DNA of 64,000 bases from the NCBI RefSeq assembly GCF_947169445.1, contig NZ_CAMVPU010000003.1, forward strand, positions 1 through 64,000, written 5' to 3'. The notes under the pieces were generated by a model that did no database searches, was not told where the DNA came from, and saw only the letters and a program-made list of their open reading frames with translations. The stretch comes from an uncultured Butyrivibrio sp. (lineage in GTDB: Bacteria; Bacillota; Clostridia; Lachnospirales; Lachnospiraceae). This document shows positions 16,691-25,954 of this stretch, piece after piece; within the stretch, counting starts at the first letter, position 1; every line of letters starts with the position of its first letter. The translations under genes and the position numbers were made by a program.

Positions 16691-18784
16691 TTACTCAGTC
16701 TTGAACATTACTTCATAGTGAGCCATGTTAGCGTACTGATAGCAGTCAGCCCATACAAGGTTGTCAGCATAGTTCTTAAGCTTGGAGCTGATGATCTCAT
16801 ATGAATTCTCAGCTTTCAGATAAGCGATTGACCAAAGGTTCTCTTTGTGGATCTTGTAGATCTCTGCCTGATAGCTTTCTCTCTCGGCCTCATCTGATGT
16901 CAGACGCCACTTGTCATAAAGCTCAACAAGCTTAGCCATGTCACCTGTAGGCTCAACACCCTGTGCACCCTTTGTAGCATAGTATGTACCATACTCGCCG
17001 TACCACTCAGATGCCTGTGCGATAGGAACAAATGGAGCTGCTCTGTCCTTAAGTGAAGCGCCACCGATTGATGTGTGAGGTCCCATTACTGCAACCCAGT
17101 CGTTGTTGTCGATCTGCTCGTCAAATGCTGCCACTTCAAGGTTCTTAAGAGCACAGTTGATACCAACTGCCTTGTAGTACTGCTCAAATACAGGATACGA
17201 ATCATCTGCACCGCCGTCATATGCAAGGAATGTAAGCATCAGGTCAGAACCATCTGCAAAATCATAGAATCCATCGGATCCCATTACAAGTCCGCAGCCC
17301 TCAAGGAGGCTCTTAGCCTTAGCAACATCGTATTCTGTCCACTTTGATGTCCATTCTGCATCATAGCCAACGTTGCCCTCTGCAGGAGCACACTGGCCAG
17401 GCTCAAGGAATCCATCTGTAAGAAGCTGAGAAGCCTGCTCTCTGTCTACACAGATTGACATAGCCTCACGGAAATCCTTGTTAGCAAAAAGATCTGCATA
17501 GTTCTTGTCTGTGTTTGTATAGTTGAAAGTAATCTGGTAGCTTCCCCAGTTTGTTGTGCCCCACTCACGAAGCTCTGCTGCATCGCCAAGATCTGCAAGA
17601 GTTGCTGCAATGTCCTTCATAGCGATTGTAACGATATCAATCTCGCCTGAACGGAACATAAGAAGATCCTGTCCATCCTCAGAAGTCTGATTGAAGTGAA
17701 GTGCATCTACATATGGAAGCTGATTGCCTGCTGCATCTACTTTCCAGAAGTATGGGTTACGATCCATGATGCAAAGGCTGTCGTCCTTAGAGCTGTTGCC
17801 AGGAACAGTTGAAAGAACGAATGAGTTAAGTGTAGGAATTCCTGATGTATTCCAGAAGTTATAGGATACTGCCTTACCAAGATCCTTAACTGTAGCAGCA
17901 TCGATGTTCTTCTTCTGAGCATTTGCAAGAACGTCTTCCTCTGAAAGACCTGTACTTGGATAGTACTCGTTCTCTACATATGGATAATCCTCTGAATCAG
18001 GAATCATATCGTGCAGATAGTGTTCAGGAGCCCAGCACCACTTGAAGTCACCGTTCTCGATGAAATCTGCAGGATACTTAGGATTAACGAATGTCCATGT
18101 TACTGTATAATCATCAACCTTCTTAAGGTCTGCCCATGCATCCTCACCATTTACATCTTCTTTAAGAGCAACCCAGCTCTTCTTGCTGTCGAAATTGGTA
18201 AGGTGGCACATGTAATACCAGAATGTGATATCATCGGCATTGAAATCCTCACCGTCAGACCACTTCATTCCTTCTCTTAAATGGAATGTCCAAACTGTGT
18301 AGTCATCATTGTGTTCATAGGACTTGATAACGTTTGGATAATAAGATCCATCTGTGTTGTAACGAATGATGGATTCAAGAGTTGGTCTTGAAAGTCCCCA
18401 GCCGCCGCCTGCGCCTGTAAGGTTGATAACTCCGCCATAGTTACCGATTTCTAATGCTCCCCCAGTTGCAGTAGAAGTCTCAACAAAAACGTTGTCACTG
18501 TTAGGAATTCTCTCATCTACTGATGGAAGCTTTCCTGCTGAAACAAGTTCAGCCAGCATTGGAGCCTCAGAAAAACCTTCTACCTTAACTTCTTCTGTAG
18601 CTGCAGGAGTTTCAGTAGCTGTAGTCTCTGACGTTGTTGTCTGAGTTTCTGTTGATGTAGTATTATCAGTGGTTGTCTGACTAGTACTTGGAGTAGCTGC
18701 CCCGCCGCAGCCTGCAAGCATTGTAATAGATGTTGCAGCAGCAAGCACCAATGATACTACCTTTGAGTTCATTTTCCTTCTCAT
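16691..18784 (-). CDS. oppA: ABC transporter substrate-binding lipoprotein, family 5
   Basis: A 697-residue lipoprotein of the SBP family 5 (OppA/DppA class), about 100 residues longer than typical OppA. The signal peptide KVVSLVLAAATSITMLAGCGG ends in a lipobox with Cys near residue 26, followed by a Thr/Ser-rich linker to about residue 75. The core has YNTDGSYYPNVIKSYE, WTFHLREGMKWSDGEDFNADDITFWY and a long C-terminal lobe. It captures the imported solute at the cell surface. Its promoter carries the A-tract direct repeats shared with the fucosidase operon, which ties it to the glycan island. Confidence 0.9.
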   Translation of the reverse strand: MRRKMNSKVVSLVLAAATSITMLAGCGGAATPSTSQTTTDNTTSTETQTTTSETTATETPAATEEVKVEGFSEAPMLAELVSAGKLPSVDERIPNSDNVFVETSTATGGALEIGNYGGVINLTGAGGGWGLSRPTLESIIRYNTDGSYYPNVIKSYEHNDDYTVWTFHLREGMKWSDGEDFNADDITFWYYMCHLTNFDSKKSWVALKEDVNGEDAWADLKKVDDYTVTWTFVNPKYPADFIENGDFKWCWAPEHYLHDMIPDSEDYPYVENEYYPSTGLSEEDVLANAQKKNIDAATVKDLGKAVSYNFWNTSGIPTLNSFVLSTVPGNSSKDDSLCIMDRNPYFWKVDAAGNQLPYVDALHFNQTSEDGQDLLMFRSGEIDIVTIAMKDIAATLADLGDAAELREWGTTNWGSYQITFNYTNTDKNYADLFANKDFREAMSICVDREQASQLLTDGFLEPGQCAPAEGNVGYDAEWTSKWTEYDVAKAKSLLEGCGLVMGSDGFYDFADGSDLMLTFLAYDGGADDSYPVFEQYYKAVGINCALKNLEVAAFDEQIDNNDWVAVMGPHTSIGGASLKDRAAPFVPIAQASEWYGEYGTYYATKGAQGVEPTGDMAKLVELYDKWRLTSDEAERESYQAEIYKIHKENLWSIAYLKAENSYEIISSKLKNYADNLVWADCYQYANMAHYEVMFKTE

Positions 18785-18827
18785 ATTTCCTCCTTTTTGC
18801 GTTTCGATAAACCCTTACGATGTTTAT

Positions 18828-18899
18828 ATTTTATCAAACCATCAATACACTAAATAGCTGATTTTTTTGCTTATTTGCAAAAAACATTGCATTTTTTGT
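18828..18899 (-). promoter_or_regulatory. oppA promoter with paired A-tract activator sites
   Basis: On the minus strand a distal site ACAAAAAATGCAAT (18886-18899) and a proximal site GCAAAAAAATCAGC (18857-18870) lie 29 bp apart. The proximal site directly abuts a weak -35 TATTTA (18851-18856), with a -10 TAAAAT (18828-18833) 17 bp further on. The same geometry occurs upstream of the fucosidase and PHP genes, suggesting one activator. Confidence 0.6.
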
Positions 18900-18914
18900 C
18901 ATTGAGATTTGATA

Positions 18915-20069
18915 TCATTCATATAGCTTTCTATACAGGTCTTTTAACACGGTCTCATCAAGCTCTCGCCTAGTGTTAGAGGGACTTCCGCTGGCCATTG
19001 CATCCGCTGCCATCTTGTCAATTTTGGCCATAAATTCATCCTTCGGAATCCCATAACCTTCCAGGGTTGGAATCTTACAGATATCGCAGATTTTCTTCAC
19101 CTCAGCCATGAAATGATCAGCTGCAGCATCCTCAGAATCTGTATCTCTGGCTGCGCCTATAGCCCTTGCCATATCCGCAAATCTGCTCTTTGCCCCGTCT
19201 TTGGCATACCCAAGACAGACATTTAAGAGCATTGCATTTGAAATACCATGTGGCACATGGAAAAGAGCACCAATCGGCCGGCTCATGCCATGTACAAGCG
19301 TTACGCTTGAATTATTAAAGGCCATTCCCGCCTCCAACGCTGCAATTGACATTTCTGTCCTTGCCACCTCATTACTTCCATCCATATATGAAAGCGGAAG
19401 GTAATGAAAAATCCTTTTTATTGCAGATATTGCTAAGGTATCGGTAAGAGGTTGTGCTTTCTTTGAAGTATAAGCCTCAACCGCATGTGTCAGGGCATCA
19501 AGTCCTGTTGAAGCAGTCATCTTAGGCGGCAATGTGATTGTAAGCTCCGGATCGATAATTGCCAGATCAGGCATCAGTTCTTTTCCCTTTAAAAGCATTT
19601 TCACGCCGCTGTCCACATCAGAAATAATGGTAAACTGCGTTGCCTCTGAGCCTGTCCCTGCTGTGCTTGGGATTGCTATCATCTTGGCCATGATTCCTGC
19701 AATTTCCTTGCCCATGTAATCTGAAATCTTACCTTCGTTGACATCCATGGCTGCTACAGCTTTCATGATATCCAGGGCACTTCCCCCTCCTATTCCTATA
19801 AGAAAATCGCACTTTTCTCTTCTATATATAGAAAGAGCATCCTCAATCATCACATTTGTAGGCTCTCCGAGAAAATCATCGTATATTGCATGACCTATTT
19901 TCTTTTCATCCAAAACATCTGTGATGATCCTGACTTTTCCCAGTTTTTCCGTTATCTGATCACATACAATAAGCGCCTTTTGGCCGTAGCCTTCTATATA
20001 ATCGCCAATCTGGGAAAGTGCGCCTTTGCCGGAAATAATTTTTCCCGGCACAATAAACTGATTTACCAT
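18915..20069 (-). CDS. iron-containing alcohol dehydrogenase (group III)
   Basis: A 384-residue NAD(P)-dependent dehydrogenase. The N-terminal nucleotide domain has IGIGGGSALDIMKA and STAGTGSEAT; the metal domain has DALTHAVEAYTS with the Asp and first His, then GMSRPIGALFHVPHGISNAMLL with the remaining His ligands. The substrate is unknown. It is the last gene after iolC-D-B-E-G, where no iolA is present. In that place it could reduce malonate semialdehyde to 3-hydroxypropionate, or lactaldehyde to propanediol. That is an inference from position. Confidence 0.85.
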   Translation of the reverse strand: MVNQFIVPGKIISGKGALSQIGDYIEGYGQKALIVCDQITEKLGKVRIITDVLDEKKIGHAIYDDFLGEPTNVMIEDALSIYRREKCDFLIGIGGGSALDIMKAVAAMDVNEGKISDYMGKEIAGIMAKMIAIPSTAGTGSEATQFTIISDVDSGVKMLLKGKELMPDLAIIDPELTITLPPKMTASTGLDALTHAVEAYTSKKAQPLTDTLAISAIKRIFHYLPLSYMDGSNEVARTEMSIAALEAGMAFNNSSVTLVHGMSRPIGALFHVPHGISNAMLLNVCLGYAKDGAKSRFADMARAIGAARDTDSEDAAADHFMAEVKKICDICKIPTLEGYGIPKDEFMAKIDKMAADAMASGSPSNTRRELDETVLKDLYRKLYE

Positions 20070-20079
20070 GTAATCCCCC

Positions 20080-21090
20080 TTATTCTACTTCTGAAAGCTT
20101 CACCGGCCTGTGCTCCTTAACTGACAGATTTGCTGCCATAGCCATAAGAACAGGCTTAAGACCGTCATCAATGTTTACTACAGTCTCTTTGTCATTTTCA
20201 ACCGCGTCAATAAAAGACTTGATCTCATCAGCATAGGCCTGCATATATCTCTCAAGGAAGAAAAAGAGCGGTTTTTCGCCTGTTACGCCCTCCGCATTAG
20301 ATAGAATAACATTCGATTGTGAATCGTTGGCATTAGCCACCATGCCCTTTGAGCCAAATACCTCTGCCCTCTGGTCATAGCCATATACAGATTTTCTGCA
20401 GTTATCAATTACTACCATAGCTCCATTTTTCATCTTGATAGTAATAACAGCAGTATCTACATCTCCGGCCTTACCAATCTCAGGATCAACCAGTACAGCT
20501 GACTGCACATATATTTCTTCGGCATCGCAGCCTGCCAGGAATCTTGCCATATCAAAATCGTGAATAGTCATGTCCATAAACATTCCGCCGGATACTGCAA
20601 CATAAGCAGGTGATGGCGGCTCCGGATCTCTGGAAGTAATCTTGATAATCTGAGGATCACCGACTTTTCCGGCAGCTACAGCATCATGCAGTGCCTTAAA
20701 GTTGTGGTCAAATCTTCTATTGAAACCTACCTGATATTTGAGATTCTTGCCCTTAAGTGCATCAATTACCTGATGGATCTTGTCCACGTCATGATCTATA
20801 GGTTTTTCGCAAAAGACATGCTTTCCTGCATTTATAGCTTCTATAGATATAGGAGCGTGTGTATCCGTTGATGAACAGATGAGCACTGCCTGAATTTCGG
20901 GATCATTTATTATTTCCTTATGGTCCTTGGTAACAACTTCAATTCCATGCTCCTTAGCCCATTTTGCAGTATCTTCACTCATGAAGGGATCTGCCAGCGC
21001 CTTGATTCGTGCGTTTGGAACATAATTTGTGATGCTCTCTATATGTACTTTTCCGATTCGGCCTGCGCCGATTATTCCCACTGTAACCAT
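20080..21090 (-). CDS. iolG: inositol 2-dehydrogenase / Gfo-Idh-MocA oxidoreductase
   Basis: A 336-residue NAD-dependent dehydrogenase that oxidises myo-inositol to scyllo-inosose, the first pathway step. The Rossmann segment is GIIGAGRIGKVHIESI, the catalytic EKPID lies near 95-100 with the conserved Lys, and the C-terminal substrate domain holds GFNRRFDHNF and MTIHDFDMARFLAG, with Asp and His expected in the active site. GGAGG precedes ATG 21090. The neighbouring iolE, iolB, iolD and iolC support the call over other members of this broad family. Confidence 0.9.
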   Translation of the reverse strand: MVTVGIIGAGRIGKVHIESITNYVPNARIKALADPFMSEDTAKWAKEHGIEVVTKDHKEIINDPEIQAVLICSSTDTHAPISIEAINAGKHVFCEKPIDHDVDKIHQVIDALKGKNLKYQVGFNRRFDHNFKALHDAVAAGKVGDPQIIKITSRDPEPPSPAYVAVSGGMFMDMTIHDFDMARFLAGCDAEEIYVQSAVLVDPEIGKAGDVDTAVITIKMKNGAMVVIDNCRKSVYGYDQRAEVFGSKGMVANANDSQSNVILSNAEGVTGEKPLFFFLERYMQAYADEIKSFIDAVENDKETVVNIDDGLKPVLMAMAANLSVKEHRPVKLSEVE

Positions 21091-21152
21091 ATTTCCTCCT
21101 TTTTAAAGCAGCTCCTTATCCTGCTTACTGCTATACCGTGCCTATTTTATTC

Positions 21153-22049
21153 TCATAATCCGGTGTGCTGTGCTATATATGCCCTGGCTTTCCTGGCATA
21201 TTCAAAAGGATTAGCCTTGGCAGGATCCTGCTCTGCTTCAACTACTACCCATCCCTGATACCCGGCTTCTTCTAAAATGCTAAAAAGCGGCGCAAAATCC
21301 ACATCTCCATCGCCCGGAACAGTGAAAACACCTTCTCGAACACCCTTTAAGAAACTCCAGTTATTAGCTCTTGCTTCCTCCACCTTGCTGCGTCTTATGT
21401 CCTTTAGATGCACGTGACGAACTCTGTTGACGTATTTCCTAAGGACTTTCTCAGGATCGATTCCAGCAAATGAAAGGTGTCCCGAATCAAACAGAAGGAA
21501 AACCAGCTTTGGATCAACCATTTCCATAAATCTGTCGATTTCTTCTTCGGTTTGGACCACGGTGCCCATGTGATGATGGTAGGTAAGTATCATTCCATGG
21601 TCCTTAGCCACCCTGCCAAGCCGGTTAAGGCCATCTGAAAGTCTTTTCCACTCGTCGTCATTCATCACATACTTGCCTTCAAATATAGGTTGATCAAGCT
21701 TCCCCTGGGTGGAATAGCTCTGCTCTGACGCCCCAATTACCTTTGCTCCCAGGGCTTTTAAGAACTCAAGCTGATTTATGAACTCTTTTTCCACCTCTTC
21801 ATAAGACTTAGTCAAAAGAAATGACGAAAACCACTGATTACATACCTGAATCCCCCTTAAATCCAGCGCTTTTTTTAAAACAGCAGCATCCTTTGGATAC
21901 TTACTGCCAACTTCACACCCTTTAAAGCCCGCAAGGGCCATTTCACTTATGCACTGCTCGAATGTGTTCTCTTTTCCCAAATCCGGCATATCATCATTGG
22001 TCCAGCCAATTGGGGCAATGCCAAGTGATACCTTCTCCTTATCTAACAT
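21153..22049 (-). CDS. iolE: myo-inosose-2 dehydratase
   Basis: A 298-residue TIM-barrel enzyme (xylose-isomerase-like fold) that dehydrates scyllo-inosose to the trihydroxycyclohexane-dione used by IolD. It opens with LGIAPIGWTNDDMPDLG, a family hallmark, and carries metal-binding Glu and His residues (YHHHMGT, LFDSGHLSF, VRHVHLKDIR and VVVEAEQDP). AGGG lies upstream of ATG 22049. It lies between iolG and iolB, in pathway company. Confidence 0.93.
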   Translation of the reverse strand: MLDKEKVSLGIAPIGWTNDDMPDLGKENTFEQCISEMALAGFKGCEVGSKYPKDAAVLKKALDLRGIQVCNQWFSSFLLTKSYEEVEKEFINQLEFLKALGAKVIGASEQSYSTQGKLDQPIFEGKYVMNDDEWKRLSDGLNRLGRVAKDHGMILTYHHHMGTVVQTEEEIDRFMEMVDPKLVFLLFDSGHLSFAGIDPEKVLRKYVNRVRHVHLKDIRRSKVEEARANNWSFLKGVREGVFTVPGDGDVDFAPLFSILEEAGYQGWVVVEAEQDPAKANPFEYARKARAYIAQHTGL

Positions 22050-22122
22050 ACCCTCTCCCTTTCATACATATTGTTTCTGCTTATATCTGACTTAAACTAA
22101 GCTCTTACTGCTAGCCAGTTAT

Positions 22123-22902
22123 TCACCCCTCGTAATCATATAGCCACGTATACCGCTCATCATCTATCCTGTCCGTCCAGGGATTCCCCGGAAGATGTCT
22201 TATCATCCAACAGGTGTACATCTGAAATCCCGGTGCACAGGACTGTGGATGCACTTTTCCCCCAGGAATGGCAGAAAAACTTCCGTCCACGCTCTTAAAT
22301 ACCTCATCTCCTACAAAGCTGGCGCCAAAGCCCTCTGGCCTGTCAAAAAGGAAATAATACGTTTCCGGCTGTGGGTGAATATGAGGAATATATCCTGACC
22401 AGTTACCGGGATCATTTAGTACCTCTCCCAAAACCATGTTGGAATATGGCGCCGTCTCATAATCAAAGGCAGTACTAACTCTTCTCTGGGCCACACCCCC
22501 AAACTTATCCTTACAGGAGTAGATCCATGGTGTATTTTCCGGATCATAGAAATGAGCCTCGAATTCTTTTTCATTATGCGTGCACTGCACCAGAATCTCC
22601 GCATCAGTATCAGCAATTACCTTCACTCCGGTATTCTTACATACATGTACCGCATATAAGCCATCGGTGAACACGTCCTTTCGAAATACTTTTTTCTCCT
22701 GCTGATTCCACTTAAAGGTCAGTCCCCCTTTTAGCAAAAGAACTGCCATCTCCTCTTCGCTCTTAATAAATTCCTTGCTATCTCCCTGCTTCATGCGATA
22801 AATCCTGATATCCATCAACATATCTTTATAATCGTTATCGTATGTTGTGAGTATCTTCTCGCCATTTTCGTCAAATTCAGGGTAGCCAAATACTTTCCCC
22901 AT
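22123..22902 (-). CDS. iolB: 5-deoxy-glucuronate isomerase
   Basis: A 259-residue bicupin that isomerises 5-deoxy-D-glucuronate to 2-deoxy-5-keto-D-gluconate. The start at 22902 (GGAGGG five bases upstream) is preferred to a longer frame that runs into iolD. The metal motif is IPHIHPQPETYYFLFDRPEG (HxHxxxxE), followed by GKVHPQSCAPGF. It is 17 bp from iolD. Family length is about 260-270 residues, so this is complete. Confidence 0.92.
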   Translation of the reverse strand: MGKVFGYPEFDENGEKILTTYDNDYKDMLMDIRIYRMKQGDSKEFIKSEEEMAVLLLKGGLTFKWNQQEKKVFRKDVFTDGLYAVHVCKNTGVKVIADTDAEILVQCTHNEKEFEAHFYDPENTPWIYSCKDKFGGVAQRRVSTAFDYETAPYSNMVLGEVLNDPGNWSGYIPHIHPQPETYYFLFDRPEGFGASFVGDEVFKSVDGSFSAIPGGKVHPQSCAPGFQMYTCWMIRHLPGNPWTDRIDDERYTWLYDYEG

Positions 22903-22918
22903 TGTAACCCTCCAATTA

Positions 22919-24850
22919 TCAATATTTCCTCGCCTGACGGCGTCCTTCCTCCACTTCTTTCCTACATTTTCTGACGTCTTCGCTTTCTGAAACCGCTGCA
23001 AGTCCAACGTCCCACCAGGATTCATAGCCATCAGTCATGGTCTTTGGCATGACTTTTAGATCTATAAGAGTAGAAATCTTCTGTTTCTTTGCATCCTTAA
23101 GGGCAGCTTCAAGTTCCTCAACATTTCTTACTGTGTAGGTTTTAAGTCCATAGCCCTGTCCGATCATGGCATAATCAATAGGAATAAGGCTACCTGAAAG
23201 CTTTCCTTCTGCATCCCTGTATCTGAACTCAGTAGCCATAGAGCCGATACCATGTGTCATCTCCAGGTTGTTGATGCAGCCAAAGCCGCAGTTGTCGAAT
23301 ACGAGGATATTGATCTTGGCATTCTCCTGCATAGCAGTAGCAATCTCACTGTGCATCATCAAAAAGCTTCCATCCCCAAGGAAGGTATATACTTCCTTTC
23401 CAGGCTGAGCCAGCTTAACTCCAAGGGCTCCTGATACTTCGTATCCCATGCAGGAATACCCGTATTCTGCGTGATAAGCGCCTGACTCATCGGTGGTCCA
23501 CATACGCTGCAGGTCACTAGGAAGAGATCCTCCTGCAGTTACGATATTCGCTTTTTTATCGATACATCTTCTGATAGTTGCAATCGCAGCCGTCTGGGTG
23601 AGTATAGCCCCTGTTAGCTCATGAAACTCCGGTAATGTCCTTGGATCTCTGGCCTCAATCATTGGTTTAAAGTTCTTTCCGGTATATTTAATAGCAGAAA
23701 GACGTTCCATTTCTTTATTCCACTTATCTTTGGCCTTTTCTATCTCATCCTTATAAGAACTTGTATATCCCAGATTTTTAAGATGTTTTGCCACTTCTTT
23801 TAGAGTAGCCTTCAGATCACCAACAGCCTTAACAGCATCCATCTTGTAAGCATCGAATCTGTTCACATTAATGGTTACAACACTTACTCCACTTTTGAAC
23901 TGGCGCTTAGAACCGGTAGTAAAGTCAGAAAGTCTTGTACCCAGGGCAATTATGAGATCTGCCTTACCTGCAATGGCGTTAGCAGCTGAGGTTCCCGTTA
24001 CACCTATTCCTCCAAGACACATCGGATTTGATGATGCTATAGCGCTCTTTCCGGACTGGGTTTCTCCAAATGGAATCCTGAAACTTTCACAGAATTTTGC
24101 AACTGTTTCACCGGCTTCAGAGTATTTGACGCCGCCGCCAACAATAACAAGCGGTTTCTTTGAACGCCTGATTTTCTCTACAACATCGACAATTTCTTCC
24201 TCAGCAGCCATCTGTCTTGTAATCCTATGAACACGCTTTTGGAAAAAATATTCCGGAAAATCCGCAGCCTCTCCCTCGATATCCTGTGGAAGCGCAATAC
24301 ACACAGCTCCAGTCTGGGCTGGGTCTGTAAGAACTCTCATAGCACTGATCATGGCTGTCATAAGCTGCTCTGGCCTGTTTATTCTGTCCCAATACTTGCA
24401 AACAGGCTTAAATGCATCATTTGTGGTAACTGCTAATGAGCTGTCAACCTCCAGCTGCTGCAAAACCGGATCCGGTTGCCTGCTGGCAAAAGTATCTGCC
24501 GGAAAAACAAGAAGTGGAATGTGATTGACGGTGGCATCCGCACAGGCTGTTACCATGTTGGCTGCCCCCGGCCCAACGCTTGATGCGCAGGCGATGATTT
24601 TTCTTCGATTGTTCTGCTTGGCAAAGGCACAGGCCGTATGGCACATACCCTGCTCATTTCTCCCCTGAAAAACCTTTAGATTTCCGGGATCTTGATCCAA
24701 TGCTTCACCAAGCCCCACTGCTATACCATGTCCGAATATGGTAAAGATGCCTTCTACAAACTTTGTCTCTTTTCCATCAAAAGAAACATACTGCTGATCC
24801 AGGAACTTAACCAGCGCCTGGGCCGTAGTTAATCTTATCGTTTTCTCCAT
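22919..24850 (-). CDS. iolD: 3D-(3,5/4)-trihydroxycyclohexane-1,2-dione hydrolase
   Basis: A 643-residue thiamine diphosphate enzyme that opens the ring to 5-deoxy-glucuronate. The N-terminal pyrimidine-binding domain has FVEGIFTIFGHGIAVGLGEAL, the central domain KKPLVIVGGGVKYSEAG, and the C-terminal PP-binding motif FLGDGSFLMMHSEIATAM, ending with the NN pair about 26 residues later (FDNCGFGCINNL). ATG 24850 is chosen because GGAGGTGGGT lies just upstream; 24862 is in frame but lacks a site. It is the ring-opening step of the pathway. Confidence 0.93.
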   Translation of the reverse strand: MEKTIRLTTAQALVKFLDQQYVSFDGKETKFVEGIFTIFGHGIAVGLGEALDQDPGNLKVFQGRNEQGMCHTACAFAKQNNRRKIIACASSVGPGAANMVTACADATVNHIPLLVFPADTFASRQPDPVLQQLEVDSSLAVTTNDAFKPVCKYWDRINRPEQLMTAMISAMRVLTDPAQTGAVCIALPQDIEGEAADFPEYFFQKRVHRITRQMAAEEEIVDVVEKIRRSKKPLVIVGGGVKYSEAGETVAKFCESFRIPFGETQSGKSAIASSNPMCLGGIGVTGTSAANAIAGKADLIIALGTRLSDFTTGSKRQFKSGVSVVTINVNRFDAYKMDAVKAVGDLKATLKEVAKHLKNLGYTSSYKDEIEKAKDKWNKEMERLSAIKYTGKNFKPMIEARDPRTLPEFHELTGAILTQTAAIATIRRCIDKKANIVTAGGSLPSDLQRMWTTDESGAYHAEYGYSCMGYEVSGALGVKLAQPGKEVYTFLGDGSFLMMHSEIATAMQENAKINILVFDNCGFGCINNLEMTHGIGSMATEFRYRDAEGKLSGSLIPIDYAMIGQGYGLKTYTVRNVEELEAALKDAKKQKISTLIDLKVMPKTMTDGYESWWDVGLAAVSESEDVRKCRKEVEEGRRQARKY

Positions 24851-24909
24851 ACCCACCTCCATGAATTTTGCAAATGTTTACATGGAAGTAAACTTTTGCC
24901 TGTAAAACT

Positions 24910-25926
24910 TTATGCTCTTGCGATCATCTCGCCGTATTTTTCCTTCTCTTCCTTTATAAAAGCCCTGACTTCCTCTGTTGTAGGCAGTTCCTCCGAGCAT
25001 GAATGGCTCCTAACCATCATTGATGCCTCTGCGCTACCAAATTCCAAGCAGTCGATCAGATCCCATCCGGAGAATATTCCATACAAAAACGCTGATGCAT
25101 AGCCGTCACCACCCCCAAAGCCTTTAAGGGCTTCAACCGGAAATGGCTTTATTGAATACTTTTCTCCGTTTGCTGTATAAGCAGTTGAACCGTCTTTTCC
25201 ATGCTTGATAAGCACGATTTTGGCATTTTGTGAAAACCATGCCTTGGCGGTCTCCTCATCACTTCGGCCGGGCTGAATCAGACGCTCCGTCAGATCAAAC
25301 TCTTCCCTTGAACCCATGATAATATCTGCATTTCTGGCCACCGCCTCATAGTATATCGAGATTTCATCGGGATTTTTCCAGTTATAAGCCCTGTAATCTA
25401 TGTCAAATATTACCCTTGTCCCATTCTTTTTAGCCAAAAGAACTGCTTTCAAGGCCGCTTCTCTCGAAGGGCTCTCGGAAAGTGCGGTCCCGGATATCAG
25501 GAGCGCCTTACTATTTCTGATGTATTCCTCATCGATATCCTCTACACTAAGCTGCAAATCAGCTATGTCATTTCGATACATCAAAATACTGCTCTCAGTT
25601 GGAGATAGTATTTCCGTGAAGGTAAGACCAAGCTTTTCGCCATTTTTGCATCTGGTAATCCTGGAAGTGTCCACACCTTCTTTTTTCATATACTCCACTA
25701 CGAAGTTACCAAACTGATCATCGGATACCTTGACGAAAAAACCAGCCTTAAGACCATGTCTGGACACTCCTATAGAAGTATTGGCAGGTGATCCTCCCAC
25801 GTATTTTTTGAATGTGGTACACTCCTCCAGAGGGTGAAAATAATCTATCGGATTAAAATCTATGGCGATTCTCCCCAGAAAGACTATGTCCATTTTTCTT
25901 GATTCATCAAATTCCACGTATTTCAT
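24910..25926 (-). CDS. iolC: 5-dehydro-2-deoxygluconokinase
   Basis: A 338-residue PfkB/ribokinase-family kinase that phosphorylates 2-deoxy-5-keto-D-gluconate. The N terminus has MDIVFLGRIAIDFNPIDY and the sugar-binding GGSPANTSIGVSRHG; the C-terminal anion-hole and catalytic base sit in GFGGGDGYASAFLYG. The true start is ATG 25926, with GGGGGA four bases upstream. No iolJ aldolase for the next step is in the window; the gene might be elsewhere or a general fructose-bisphosphate aldolase might serve. Confidence 0.92.
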   Translation of the reverse strand: MKYVEFDESRKMDIVFLGRIAIDFNPIDYFHPLEECTTFKKYVGGSPANTSIGVSRHGLKAGFFVKVSDDQFGNFVVEYMKKEGVDTSRITRCKNGEKLGLTFTEILSPTESSILMYRNDIADLQLSVEDIDEEYIRNSKALLISGTALSESPSREAALKAVLLAKKNGTRVIFDIDYRAYNWKNPDEISIYYEAVARNADIIMGSREEFDLTERLIQPGRSDEETAKAWFSQNAKIVLIKHGKDGSTAYTANGEKYSIKPFPVEALKGFGGGDGYASAFLYGIFSGWDLIDCLEFGSAEASMMVRSHSCSEELPTTEEVRAFIKEEKEKYGEMIARA

Positions 25927-25954
25927 GTATTCCCCCAATTATCACTGACCTAAC

